From Marinifilaceae bacterium (GTDB lineage: Bacteria > Bacteroidota > Bacteroidia > Bacteroidales > Marinifilaceae), in NCBI GenBank assembly GCA_016936255.1, contig JAFGYE010000078.1, positions 33,338-97,337 of the forward strand: a DNA stretch of 64,000 bases, read 5' to 3'. Position 1 is the first letter of the stretch; each line of letters begins with the position of its first letter. A program made the translations under genes and the position numbers. The notes under the pieces are model-generated. The model was not told where the DNA came from. It was given only the letters and a program-made list of their open reading frames with translations, and searched no databases. Positions 1 to 8,601 of the stretch are shown here, one piece after another.

Positions 1-280
1 TCATAAACCGATCCAAAGCCAATTGACCCAAAGTTAAGGCACTTGTTTTTGTATAGATGAAAACATATTCAGAATCTGTTTTCTCAGCAATTGCATGAAT
101 CGTTTTTCCGTGCGATAAGGTTTCCGATGTTAAAACAGTAACACCTTCAGCATCTAGTTCTGCATCTCCGCCTACCACATAAATCGCAGCTGTCAAATCT
201 GATTTTATCAGCTCATTGATTGTTATTTCGGTCTCTTCCTTTGTTCCAAAAGGAATAAAACATGTCACCTTTTCATTCAT
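1..280 (-). CDS. Partial gene, N-terminus of a probable GT-A type glycosyltransferase
   Basis: The first 93 codons of a minus-strand gene are present; the rest lies beyond the left edge. The translation starts MNEKVTCFIPFG and has an alternating strand/helix pattern (VTCFIPFG, AAIYVVGG, VTVLTSE, YVFIYTK) that resembles the nucleotide-sugar binding half of family 2 glycosyltransferases. There is no signal peptide. The start codon at 278-280 is the only good one. The downstream side of this gene is not visible, so substrate and exact family cannot be given. It lies 27 bp from the stop of the amidase-like gene and may be transcribed with it. The glycosyltransferase call is inference from fold pattern only. 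Confidence 0.45.
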   Translation of the reverse strand, partial: MNEKVTCFIPFGTKEETEITINELIKSDLTAAIYVVGGDAELDAEGVTVLTSETLSHGKTIHAIAEKTDSEYVFIYTKTSALTLGQLALDRFM

Positions 281-307
281 AGTAATTATTGTGTTTTTAT
301 TATTTTC

Positions 308-3300
308 TTACTGATTAAAAAATTGAAACATCTGTTTCATCAATTCGTTTCTATACTCTTTTGTTTCGAGCGTCTCAAATGGAAATCCTAAAATTACAGA
401 TTGATAGTTTCCATCATACACTACACCGGCACTTTTATTATTTCCTGAATAACGAAGAAGAACTTTTGCATCTTCCCCTTTAGGTTCAATCGCATCGGGT
501 GCTTCAATCTTATATATATCGGGTGAATATCCAGTTTCAAATTGATATTCTCCTGTAAAATTATTTCTCACTTCGTTTGTATGCGATACGCTGCCCAATT
601 TACTTGCATGATTGGTTCTGAACTGATAATGCAATTCATCCTCCGCAAAAGATTTTGCCAAAGTATCGCCGCACAATTCCAAATCTGTTCCCACATAAGC
701 TCCGGAAATAATTAATTTTGCATTATTCCCTTTTAGATACTTACGAATCGCCTCTCTCATTTCAGGCGTGTAAATTGTAAAATCTTTATTCTCTTTGCCG
801 TAAATTCTTTTGGTCGTTTTTTCCTCTCCAAAAATTAAATCCAACACAGAATAATTCTGCACCGCCCAATTCAATTCCTCAAAGGCCTCATCACTCATCG
901 ACACAAACCCAAAACCATTATCCCGAACTGCTTGTCCGTGCACAAACGGATAATCGAAACTATTACCCGGAATGATTCGTTCTTCCTGATCGGCATATGA
1001 GCTTCCATGGCCCGATGCATCATCATCCAACCATTGCGACTTTCGATCGAAATCGTACTGATCACCTACATAGGCAATATTTCTTTTGTATGCGACACCC
1101 TCATCTTCCGAACCTACGAAACCGGCAAACTTCCCATCATCAAATCCCTGAGGAGCCGAAATACGATCAAATCCATTTACAATTAAAACAGGCTTTTTTC
1201 CATTTCCTGATTTGCAATAGGCTAATATTTCCGAATCAAAACTTTCTCCGCCATTATTCAAAGCAGTTACCTTAAAACTGTAAATCACACCCGGTTTGCA
1301 ATTCGTAATAATGTATTCTGAATTGGGGACAACTATTCCGTTATCAAACCCACCATCTTCAATTCTTGTGTAAACTTTGTATGATTCAGAAACTGCCGTA
1401 GGCTCCAATTGGTCTATTACTGGTTTCCATGAAAGAACAATTCCTTTTTCAGTTTCCCTGATTTGGTAATGATCAACCGGCAAAGGCTGCACCACATAAT
1501 CCCGTCCATCCTGAGATGACAGAAACTTTAAAATCCCTTTGTAATAAGCTCTGCTGATATCGAATTTAAACTTCGGATCCATTCCCTGATACATATCTGC
1601 AAAATTATGGTGCGATAACAATTCAGACAACATGGTAGGAACTTTTGGACGGTACGCTTCTGAGTATTGCTTGTTCCACATCCCCCTGCGCGTCCATTTA
1701 GGTTCATACTTTTTGCGAATATCCTGCACAACCTGCGACTGAATAATATCCGTTAAATCGCGGCTTGCCCATTTCGATTGTCCGTTTGGAAAATAATCCT
1801 CATCTCTTGTTGTAGAGTAAATAGCCAAACTTCCAATAATGGAATCATTTGGCGTAAAACCGGCATCGGTATGAAATGCCAGAGCCATATCAACAGGTAT
1901 CCTTAATCCCTTTACCGTTGGATTTTTTGTTGGACCCGCCGGATTTCCAATCAAATAATCCACCCACTCTCCGCGACTCATGTAATCATCCTTGTAATCG
2001 GTTTTGCCAATTTCCTTTTTCCGAAACTTGGCCGCATCTTTTCCCCGATTGCTGTAATCTGCTTCGTAATCTTTATTGATGCTGTACACCAACGAATCGG
2101 GCATGCCTGCATACTGAAGATAGTAACGTGCAGCCTCCTGATATCTTGGCCGATTACTCGTATATTTTTGCCAAACACAGGAGTCCAATTTAAAACCAAG
2201 CTCTGTTCTTTGCTTTTTCAATTCATCCAATTCTTCAGGATTCCCACGGGCAATGTTTCCCATTCCTCCGCCAAATCGTATTGCATCAGCCGAAATCCAT
2301 TTTCCAGGCTCCTTACTTTCGTTAGTCAGTTCAACCATTCCCATTTCGGGATTCTTCCCTTTATCAAAAAGAAAAGTCCCCAAATAAATCCAGGTTTTAC
2401 CACCCATACTTTGATTCACCAAAAATTCAGTTTTACCTCCTGCATGATGCACGATATAGTGCGCATCATTCACATTATCCTCATCATCAGAATAGGAAAC
2501 AGATACTGCATATTCTCCTTTTTCAGGAAAACAAGGAATGTACTGCACTTTAGCGGATACATCAGTACCTGACTCAGTCTGATAGCTGCTTCCCAGTTCA
2601 AATGGATTTTCTCCTTCAATATAAAAGGGATATTTGTTTGCGAAACCCGCTTGAGAATTCAATTCCCAAACGGAATCATCTGCAAGATATTCCGATCCTT
2701 CCGATGACCAATCAGCATCTACTATCACTTCATTTTTCTGAACATCTCTTTCGCGAGGAAACAATACATTAGCACCAGCCTTTTCGAGCATAGGAGCAAT
2801 ATATGGTACTACAAACTCCATGGTCCACAAATCTTCCACTGTTGTGTACACTCTTGCCCGCTGCCATTCCCATCTGTCCAACGTGTTTTCATAGTACCAT
2901 CCATGAGAATGCCACAAAGCAATGTGTTTATTTTCCAATCCAAGTTTTGCATCGTTCCCTGTGTTTACTCTTCGCACCAAAGCTTGCGTTACTTCATGAT
3001 TCTTATTCAAACGATTTGTATCCGCCTCAACAATTCCATTCCGATAGAAATTAGGGATTAAATCACTTATTTCCTGTCCCATACTTTCCATTCGGATGGA
3101 ATAGTTTTTAAATCTCCGACCCAAATCTTCCTTGAAATCTTTCTTATATCTCTGTACAGATTCCGGACGAAACGGAATATACGAAAACACCGGATTCATA
3201 TACAATGTAATTTCTTCTTGCTCTGAATCTATTTGTAAACTATCGTACTTAAATGTGAAAACAAAATCTTTGGAAGCTTGCTCAACAAAAAATTGTGCCG

Positions 3301-3436
3301 CTTTATCGGCTTTTCGAGTTAGTCGGTCCGATTTCTTAGCCGCTATCAAATTAAAATTTGAGAACAACAATACAGAGATTACACAAAGCATTCTAAGAAA
3401 ACGGATATTTATAAAAAATCCAGACATGGAAATCAT
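308..3436 (-). CDS. Exported N-acetylmuramoyl-L-alanine amidase-like protein with golvesin-like insert and FnIII domain (often annotated xanthan lyase)
   Basis: A 1042-residue exported protein. The N-terminus is a signal peptide (hydrophobic run near residues 10-32, ending in IAAKK). A zinc-amidase_3-like start (ALWHSHGWYYE, near residue 170) is interrupted by a golvesin C-terminal-like domain (near 225-395, with SYSDDEDNVNDAHY and a WIYLGTF motif). The amidase fold seems to resume around MALAFHTDAG (near 510). A fibronectin type III-like module follows near residues 655-745, then an unassigned C-terminal region. Relatives in Bacteroidota are often labelled xanthan lyase, but the HSHG and FHTDA motifs point to peptidoglycan stem-peptide cleavage (inference). 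It lies 76 bp downstream of the NagB-LmbE gene on the same strand, which fits a role in cell-wall amino-sugar recycling. The start at 3436 gives a proper signal peptide. Confidence 0.75.
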   Translation of the reverse strand: MISMSGFFINIRFLRMLCVISVLLFSNFNLIAAKKSDRLTRKADKAAQFFVEQASKDFVFTFKYDSLQIDSEQEEITLYMNPVFSYIPFRPESVQRYKKDFKEDLGRRFKNYSIRMESMGQEISDLIPNFYRNGIVEADTNRLNKNHEVTQALVRRVNTGNDAKLGLENKHIALWHSHGWYYENTLDRWEWQRARVYTTVEDLWTMEFVVPYIAPMLEKAGANVLFPRERDVQKNEVIVDADWSSEGSEYLADDSVWELNSQAGFANKYPFYIEGENPFELGSSYQTESGTDVSAKVQYIPCFPEKGEYAVSVSYSDDEDNVNDAHYIVHHAGGKTEFLVNQSMGGKTWIYLGTFLFDKGKNPEMGMVELTNESKEPGKWISADAIRFGGGMGNIARGNPEELDELKKQRTELGFKLDSCVWQKYTSNRPRYQEAARYYLQYAGMPDSLVYSINKDYEADYSNRGKDAAKFRKKEIGKTDYKDDYMSRGEWVDYLIGNPAGPTKNPTVKGLRIPVDMALAFHTDAGFTPNDSIIGSLAIYSTTRDEDYFPNGQSKWASRDLTDIIQSQVVQDIRKKYEPKWTRRGMWNKQYSEAYRPKVPTMLSELLSHHNFADMYQGMDPKFKFDISRAYYKGILKFLSSQDGRDYVVQPLPVDHYQIRETEKGIVLSWKPVIDQLEPTAVSESYKVYTRIEDGGFDNGIVVPNSEYIITNCKPGVIYSFKVTALNNGGESFDSEILAYCKSGNGKKPVLIVNGFDRISAPQGFDDGKFAGFVGSEDEGVAYKRNIAYVGDQYDFDRKSQWLDDDASGHGSSYADQEERIIPGNSFDYPFVHGQAVRDNGFGFVSMSDEAFEELNWAVQNYSVLDLIFGEEKTTKRIYGKENKDFTIYTPEMREAIRKYLKGNNAKLIISGAYVGTDLELCGDTLAKSFAEDELHYQFRTNHASKLGSVSHTNEVRNNFTGEYQFETGYSPDIYKIEAPDAIEPKGEDAKVLLRYSGNNKSAGVVYDGNYQSVILGFPFETLETKEYRNELMKQMFQFFNQ

Positions 3437-3512
3437 TGTTTTTCAGTTAAAATGAACCAGTTAAAGAGAAGCCCGAATTCAAGCTGTCGAATTCGGAAAT
3501 TCTCAGATAAAT

Positions 3513-5495
3513 CTAAACAATAAACCTGACAAAAGCTTCAATTGCCTCGTATTCTGCCAAGCCCAATTTGTTAAATAAATCGGCTGTAGCCCTATTTCTT
3601 TCTTCTGATCTTTGCCAGAATAAGCGGGAATCATTTCCCATAAAGGGAGCACTTTCCATTTGCGATTGATGTCGTAATATTGCATTCCGTTTGTGCTGCA
3701 ATTCTTCAGGACTAACCGGAACAGCCATTTGGATTTCGTCCAAATCCCACTCCTGCCAAGCTCCACGGTATAACCATATATAGCAATCCTTCATCCACTC
3801 TTCATCTTTCACTATTTTTAATGCCTGGTAAATTCCTTCCCAACATACCCGGTGCGTTCCATGAGGATCAGACCAATCACCCGCAGCAAATATCTGATGC
3901 GGCTTTATTTTTCGAAGCAAATTCACAAGAATACGAACATCTTCTTTCCCCAACGGATTTTTCTTAACCGTACCCGTTTCATAAAAAGGAAGATCCAAAA
4001 AATGAAGGTTCTTAGATCGAATACCTACAAAACGGCAGGCAGCTTTTGCCTCTCCTCTCCTGATTAAGGCTTTCATATTGCGCACTTCAGCTGTATCTAT
4101 CCCCCCCGGCTTTTTGTTTTCCAACAGAAATTTTTGAATATCTTCAATCACACACTGAAGATTGCCCTCGTTTGTATCATGAGTTCTCGAAAAACTTTTT
4201 ACAAAAGAAAGATATCTCACCGCCTCATCATCGGCAACCGCAATATTTCCTGAAGTTTGGTATGCAACATGAACTTCATGGTTTTGATCCACCAATCGTT
4301 TCAAAGTTCCTCCCATCGAAATTACATCATCATCAGGGTGCGGACTAAAAACCAAAACTCTTTTACTTGCAGGTTCTGCTCTCTCCGGACGATGAGAATC
4401 ATCAGCATTTGGCTTTCCTCCAGGCCAACCGGTTATGGTGTGCTGCAAATCATTAAACACCTTAATATTTACCTCGTAAGCCGAGCCATACAAAGCAAGT
4501 AACTCACTCAATCCATTATCATTATAATCACGATTAGTCAGTTTTAAAATTGGTTTTTGTAATTTATTACACAACCAAACTGCCGCTTTCCGAATCCAAT
4601 ACCGATCCCACTCAATACTTCCAACCAACCAAGGATTTTTTACTCTTGACAATTCACTTGCTGCCGGCACATCCAAAACGAACTTCACATCGGTATGCCG
4701 TTGCAAATAACTGGCGGGAACAGCATCACACTGACTTTCTTCCAATGCTTTTTTTACAATCGCCGCTTTTCCTTCGCCCCAAGCCATTAAAATAACCCTT
4801 TTGGCTTTAAATATGGTTCCAACACCCATTGTTATGGCCGCCTTAGGTACATTGTTTAATCCATTAAAGTCTTTGGCTGCATCTCGTCTGGTCAAAGAGT
4901 CAAGCATAATCAATCGGGTTATCGAATCCAGTTGCGAACCTGGTTCATTAAACCCAATGTGCCCTGTACGACCAATTCCAAGTATTTGCAAATCCAATCC
5001 TCCAAACGAATCAATTATCTTTTCATATTCCTTACAGTATCCGGTAATTGTAATCTTGCTTACCTCACCATTTGGAACATGAATTTGATTTTTAGGAATA
5101 TCGATATGATTAAACAAAACATCATTCATGTAATGATTATAGCTTTGCGCACTCAGTTTCAGCATCGGATAATACTCATCCAAATTAAAAGTAATCACAT
5201 TCAGGAATGATAAACCTTCCTCTTTGTGCAAACGAATCAATTCGGAATACACCCCCAATGGGGTTGCACCAGTAGCTAATCCCAAAACACACTTTTCACC
5301 AAGCTTTTGTTTTTGCTTAATTTCATTTGCAATTTCGCCGGCAACCCATTTAGCCGCCTTTTCAGCAGTTGAAAAAATATCTGCCGGCATTTTCTCGTAC
5401 CGGGTTTTCACTGTTCTGTCGAACTCATCTGAAGGTTGGTAATACAACTTGGCTTCATCAAGCTCTTCTCTAAATTGCAGTATCTGATTCTCCAT
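3513..5495 (-). CDS. nagB: Glucosamine-6-phosphate deaminase-like (NagB) domain fused to a PIG-L/LmbE deacetylase domain
   Basis: A 660-residue cytoplasmic two-domain enzyme. Residues ~30-300 are NagB-like: ATGATPLGVYSEL for phosphate binding, NLDEYYP with the general-base Asp, and GIGRTGHIGFNEP at the active-site loop. Residues ~378-620 are a PIG-L/LmbE deacetylase with SPHPDDD (H386, D388-D390) and a second DPHGTHRV motif. The fusion is known in Bacteroidota. Deacetylation plus deamination would turn GlcNAc-6-P into fructose-6-P in one polypeptide (inference). One oddity: canonical NagB has Asp two residues before the loop His, and here it is Thr (T177, H179), so deaminase activity is not certain. 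The gene is divergent from the kinase-murQ pair, with a well-formed minus promoter at 5529-5560 and an operator-like repeat just behind it. Confidence 0.85.
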   Translation of the reverse strand: MENQILQFREELDEAKLYYQPSDEFDRTVKTRYEKMPADIFSTAEKAAKWVAGEIANEIKQKQKLGEKCVLGLATGATPLGVYSELIRLHKEEGLSFLNVITFNLDEYYPMLKLSAQSYNHYMNDVLFNHIDIPKNQIHVPNGEVSKITITGYCKEYEKIIDSFGGLDLQILGIGRTGHIGFNEPGSQLDSITRLIMLDSLTRRDAAKDFNGLNNVPKAAITMGVGTIFKAKRVILMAWGEGKAAIVKKALEESQCDAVPASYLQRHTDVKFVLDVPAASELSRVKNPWLVGSIEWDRYWIRKAAVWLCNKLQKPILKLTNRDYNDNGLSELLALYGSAYEVNIKVFNDLQHTITGWPGGKPNADDSHRPERAEPASKRVLVFSPHPDDDVISMGGTLKRLVDQNHEVHVAYQTSGNIAVADDEAVRYLSFVKSFSRTHDTNEGNLQCVIEDIQKFLLENKKPGGIDTAEVRNMKALIRRGEAKAACRFVGIRSKNLHFLDLPFYETGTVKKNPLGKEDVRILVNLLRKIKPHQIFAAGDWSDPHGTHRVCWEGIYQALKIVKDEEWMKDCYIWLYRGAWQEWDLDEIQMAVPVSPEELQHKRNAILRHQSQMESAPFMGNDSRLFWQRSEERNRATADLFNKLGLAEYEAIEAFVRFIV

Positions 5496-5528
5496 TTTGC
5501 TATCTCCTGATTTAAATTACTTTCGGAT

Positions 5529-5560
5529 CAAAAATAGAACAGAAAATTATATTTTCCAAA
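5529..5560 (-). promoter_or_regulatory. Bacteroidota-type promoter for the NagB-LmbE gene
   Basis: Read on the minus strand there is TTTG (5557-5560), a 20-nt spacer and TATTTTTG (5529-5536), a full match to TTTG-N19/21-TAnnTTTG. Transcription would start near 5522, about 27 nt ahead of the start codon. Confidence 0.6.
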
Positions 5561-5565
5561 ATTGG

Positions 5566-5579
5566 TCATACATGTTATA
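5566..5579. promoter_or_regulatory. Operator-like repeat, copy 1 (TCATACATGTTATA)
   Basis: This 14-bp sequence recurs exactly at 5740-5753. It is centred on the palindrome ACATGT. It sits directly behind the -33 element of the NagB-LmbE promoter. A one-mismatch relative of its core occurs upstream of the nearby GntR gene, which suggests that this regulator binds here (inference). Confidence 0.55.
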
Positions 5580-5608
5580 TAATACTTTTTCCAAAAGTTT
5601 AATTTTTA

Positions 5609-5616
5609 TATATTTG
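5609..5616 (+). promoter_or_regulatory. Putative -7 element for the kinase-murQ transcript
   Basis: TATATTTG matches TAnnTTTG. A T-rich stretch (5586-5590) sits about 18 nt upstream in place of TTTG. Transcription from about 5622 would give a leader of roughly 140 nt that contains operator copy 2. The -33 part is weak. Confidence 0.4.
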
Positions 5617-5739
5617 TAACGTGAAAATAAATTCACCCGTACAATAAGGATATTAAGGAATGTAGCAGGAATAAAAATGGAAGAATACAAATTCAATATT
5701 AATTTAATTATTTGTAAATTCATTTTAAATTAACATTCA

Positions 5740-5753
5740 TCATACATGTTATA
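5740..5753. promoter_or_regulatory. Operator-like repeat, copy 2 (TCATACATGTTATA)
   Basis: Exact second copy of the 14-mer at 5566-5579, 174 bp away. It ends 11 bp before the kinase start codon, so a bound repressor would block the leader. The two copies flank the divergent promoter pair, an arrangement compatible with DNA looping (inference). Confidence 0.55.
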
Positions 5754-5764
5754 AAAACAAAACT

Positions 5765-6595
5765 ATGATATTAATTGCAGAGAGCGGATCAACCAAAACA
5801 GACTGGGTTCTTCTCGGAAGTAAAGGCGTTATGAAACGCCAACAAACTTTGGGAATCAATCCATACCATCAAAATACAAATTCGATAATTAAAATAATTA
5901 GCTCACTTGATGATTTTGGTTCGGTTACCCAAATCTTTTTTTACGGTGCTGGTTGTGCTGTTGATGACAAAAAACAAATCATTAAAGACTCCTTACTACA
6001 AATATTTCCAGATGCCAATTGCGAAATTAACAGCGACGTTTTAGCCGCTGCACGATCGGTTTGCGGAAAAGAGAAGGGCATAGCATGTATCATCGGAACG
6101 GGATCCAATTCTTGCTTATACGATGGGGAAAACATTGAACACAACGTTCCTCCCTTGGGATACATATTGGGTGACGAAGGCAGCGGAGCTGTTATGGGGA
6201 AAAAATTATTGGCTGACATTCTCAAAAATCTTGCCCCTGAAGAAATAAAAAGTGCATTCTATCAGAAATACAATCTGGAATACGCGGACATCATAAACAA
6301 AGTATACAAAGAGGAAGCTCCCAGCCGTTTTCTTGCTCAATTTACAGTCTTTCTTTCTGAGAACATTCAATCACTATATATATCAGAACTTGTAAAAAAG
6401 AGCTTCGGTGAATTTTTCGAAAGAAATATAAAACAATACAATAATCACATCAACCTACCCATTCACTTTATTGGAAGTATTGCATATTATTTTAAAAATG
6501 AACTGGAAATGGTCGCAACCGAGACCGGTTTACGTCTTGGAAAAATTGAGCAAAGCCCATTGGAAGGATTGATTCAATACCATCTTGGTAAATAA
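5765..6595 (+). CDS. BadF/BadG-type ASKHA sugar kinase (N-acetylglucosamine/MurNAc kinase-like)
   Basis: A 276-residue cytoplasmic kinase of the BadF/BadG/BcrA/BcrD group of the ASKHA fold. The N-terminal phosphate loop ILIAESGSTKTDWVL, the middle GIACIIGTGSNSCLYDG and GYILGDEGSGAVMGKKL are the expected ATP and sugar motifs, and the length matches the family. Relatives phosphorylate N-acetylglucosamine or other amino sugars. Directly next to murQ, it probably makes MurNAc-6-P or GlcNAc-6-P from recycled wall sugars (inference from context). It is the first gene of the plus-strand arm of the divergent locus. Its stop is 10 bp before the chosen murQ start. Confidence 0.8.
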   Translation: MILIAESGSTKTDWVLLGSKGVMKRQQTLGINPYHQNTNSIIKIISSLDDFGSVTQIFFYGAGCAVDDKKQIIKDSLLQIFPDANCEINSDVLAAARSVCGKEKGIACIIGTGSNSCLYDGENIEHNVPPLGYILGDEGSGAVMGKKLLADILKNLAPEEIKSAFYQKYNLEYADIINKVYKEEAPSRFLAQFTVFLSENIQSLYISELVKKSFGEFFERNIKQYNNHINLPIHFIGSIAYYFKNELEMVATETGLRLGKIEQSPLEGLIQYHLGK

Positions 6596-6605
6596 AAACA
6601 AAAGA

Positions 6606-7436
6606 ATGAACAAAGCAGGTAATCAGAAAACTTCAAACAAAATAACAGAATCACCCTCTAACTTTTCGAATCTAGAAAAGATGTCGGTTAATGAACTACT
6701 TATTGGAATTAATCAGGAAGACGGACAAGTTCATTTGGCCGTAAATCGTACAATTCCCGAAATCGAGAAATTTGTTTCCCTACTTGTTGATCGTGTTAAA
6801 GCCGGAGGTAGATTATTTTATATAGGTGCCGGAACAAGTGGCCGACTTGGCGTATTGGATGCCTCGGAATTGCCGCCAACTTTTGGAGTTCCGGGGAATA
6901 TTGTAATTGGATTGATTGCAGGAGGAGAAAAGGCCTTGCGAAATGCCGTTGAATCGGCTGAAGATGATTGGAACAAAGCCTGGGAAGAAATACAGGAACA
7001 TGGTTTTAATCAAAATGATACGGTATTAGGAATTGCTGCTTCGGGCACAACTCCCTATGTTATTGGGGGAGTAAAAAAAGCCCGCGAAAATGGTTTGCTT
7101 ACAGCTTGTATTACATGCAATCCGGGAGCTCCCGTTTCACAAGAGGCAGAAATTGTAATTGAAGCAATTGTAGGACCCGAATTTGTTACTGGAAGTACCA
7201 GATTAAAAGCCGGAACTGCTCAAAAAATGATTCTAAACATGATCACCACCAGCTTAATGATTAAATTGGGAAGAGTTCAGGGCAATAGAATGGTAAACAT
7301 GCAGCTTACCAACAAAAAATTGGTTGAACGAGGAACCAAAATGATCATGGAAGAATTAAAACTTGAAAAAGAAGTTGCCAAAAGCTTACTATTAAAACAT
7401 GGCTCAGTAAAAAAGGCAATTGAGGCTTACAAATAA
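6606..7436 (+). CDS. murQ: N-acetylmuramic acid 6-phosphate etherase
   Basis: A 276-residue MurQ. It cleaves the lactyl ether of MurNAc-6-P, giving GlcNAc-6-P and D-lactate. The SIS-type sugar-phosphate isomerase fold shows GAGTSGRLGVLDASE and, later, GIAASGTTPYV; the N-terminus ITESPSNFSNLEKMSV is typical of the family. I chose ATG 6606 because it gives the normal family N-terminus; a TTG seven codons upstream (6585) would overlap the kinase gene. It is co-transcribed with the kinase. A strong inverted repeat with a T-run follows at 7464-7491. The product GlcNAc-6-P is the expected input of the divergent LmbE-NagB fusion. Confidence 0.93.
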   Translation: MNKAGNQKTSNKITESPSNFSNLEKMSVNELLIGINQEDGQVHLAVNRTIPEIEKFVSLLVDRVKAGGRLFYIGAGTSGRLGVLDASELPPTFGVPGNIVIGLIAGGEKALRNAVESAEDDWNKAWEEIQEHGFNQNDTVLGIAASGTTPYVIGGVKKARENGLLTACITCNPGAPVSQEAEIVIEAIVGPEFVTGSTRLKAGTAQKMILNMITTSLMIKLGRVQGNRMVNMQLTNKKLVERGTKMIMEELKLEKEVAKSLLLKHGSVKKAIEAYK

Positions 7437-7463
7437 ATATTGTTTCAAAAACGATAAAAAAAA

Positions 7464-7491
7464 AACGGAGATTGAATTATCAACCTCCGTT
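7464..7491. terminator. Bidirectional intrinsic terminator between murQ and the GntR gene
   Basis: AACGGAGATTGA and TCAACCTCCGTT form a 12-bp stem with one mismatch and a 4-nt loop, flanked by an A-run on the left and a T-run on the right. It can serve both convergent genes. Confidence 0.75.
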
Positions 7492-7512
7492 TTTTTAGGA
7501 CTAGTCAAGTTC

Positions 7513-8232
7513 TTATTTTTTCAAATACTGTGTGTAAATCTCAAGGGTTCTGTTTATTTGTCCAACCATTGCTTCAAAAGCCTTATCAGCATCCTTATCC
7601 CGAATAGCCTCATAAATGGTACGATGAGCTTTAATTGTGAAATCTTTCTCTCCATCGACATTGGCATAAATCAAATTTCGCATGCGCGGCAAAAGAGAAT
7701 AGATTGGCTCCATAGTAATAATCACAATAGGATTACAGGAGGCCTTAGCAACATTCAAATGAAATTTATTGATGATATCTGCTTCCATTTGGGTGTTATC
7801 CGGATCGCAATCTTCCAAATCTGCAATATTCTTAAGCAATAAGTCCAAATCCTTATCCCTTCTGTTATTTGCTGCCATCCGGGCTATTTCCGGTTCAAAA
7901 ACACGCCGGACTTCTATAATCTGAGGAATCAGGTTACTATCAAAACTTAAATCATAATACAAATTTAAAGAATCAATGGCATCTTTGATTTTCAATTCAC
8001 TAACATACATGCCACTTCCCTTTTTGATTTCAATTAAGCCCCGGGCACTTAATCTACGCAAAGCTTCGCGTAATGCAGTTCGACTAACTGCAAACATCTC
8101 GCATAATTCCCGCTCCGATGGAAGTTTAGCTCCCACCAGCAATTTCTTCTGGCGAATAGCCTCTTCTATTCGGCGCTCAATCTTCTGACTAAGAGTTTGA
8201 GCTGATCCTATTTTTCCAAAAATTTCATCCAT
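7513..8232 (-). CDS. GntR-family transcriptional regulator, FadR subfamily (FCD domain)
   Basis: A 239-residue regulator. The N-terminal winged helix spans about residues 15-80, with the recognition segment LPSERELCEMFAVSRTALRE. The C-terminal helical FCD ligand domain spans about 90-235 with His/Asp/Arg residues typical of metal-dependent effector binding (EVRRVFEPEIARMAA, FHLNVAKA, AHRTIYEAI). FCD regulators usually sense small acids or sugar derivatives. It is convergent with murQ, and a near-copy of the 5566/5740 repeat core lies 19 bp upstream of its start, so it is the best candidate regulator of the amino-sugar locus and of itself (inference). Confidence 0.88.
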   Translation of the reverse strand: MDEIFGKIGSAQTLSQKIERRIEEAIRQKKLLVGAKLPSERELCEMFAVSRTALREALRRLSARGLIEIKKGSGMYVSELKIKDAIDSLNLYYDLSFDSNLIPQIIEVRRVFEPEIARMAANNRRDKDLDLLLKNIADLEDCDPDNTQMEADIINKFHLNVAKASCNPIVIITMEPIYSLLPRMRNLIYANVDGEKDFTIKAHRTIYEAIRDKDADKAFEAMVGQINRTLEIYTQYLKK

Positions 8233-8250
8233 GAACTACAAATTTACTTC

Positions 8251-8262
8251 AACTTGTATGAT
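8251..8262. promoter_or_regulatory. Operator-like site upstream of the GntR gene
   Basis: AACTTGTATGAT differs by one base from AACATGTATGAT, which is the reverse complement of the core of the 5740-5753 repeat. It lies 19 bp upstream of the GntR start, consistent with autoregulation (inference). Confidence 0.4.
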
Positions 8263-8490
8263 CTGTTACGAAATATACAGCAAATAGTCTGTATCTCGTC
8301 AAAAAAGCATACAATTAAACCCAAATACAAACATAACCAGAAAAATACCGATTTTCAAGGTTTAAGCTTTATTTTAAACGATTCCGAAGTATCAATGAAA
8401 TAAAATAATAATTATCCCCCCGAAAAATGAGGTATTAAGACAAATCTCAATCAGGTATTAAACTGATCATACCAAAATATTTTTTGCCCC

Positions 8491-8517
8491 AAAAAAAGGT
8501 ATCCTGGCTAGGATACC
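8491..8517 (-). terminator. Intrinsic terminator downstream of the M20 dipeptidase
   Basis: GGTATCC and GGATACC form a 7-bp stem around a 6-nt loop. On the minus strand it is followed by seven T residues. Confidence 0.75.
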
Positions 8518-8601
8518 CTTCTTAATTATATTTGAATTGCAAATTCTTATCCCATTTATTTAAACATTTAAGTGACTAACAGGATGAAAATTTTTAAGAT
8601 A

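Larger units (their letters stand above)
8233..8601. other. Intergenic region between the GntR gene and the M20 dipeptidase gene
   Basis: No credible gene. It holds the operator-like site at 8251-8262 and the minus-strand terminator at 8491-8517. The rest is AT-rich and carries nothing I can assign. Confidence 0.6.

Noticed and set aside
2168..2572. 134-codon plus-strand frame opposite the amidase-like gene
   Set aside because: It is antisense to a clear gene with a golvesin domain and has no recognisable motif or start signal.
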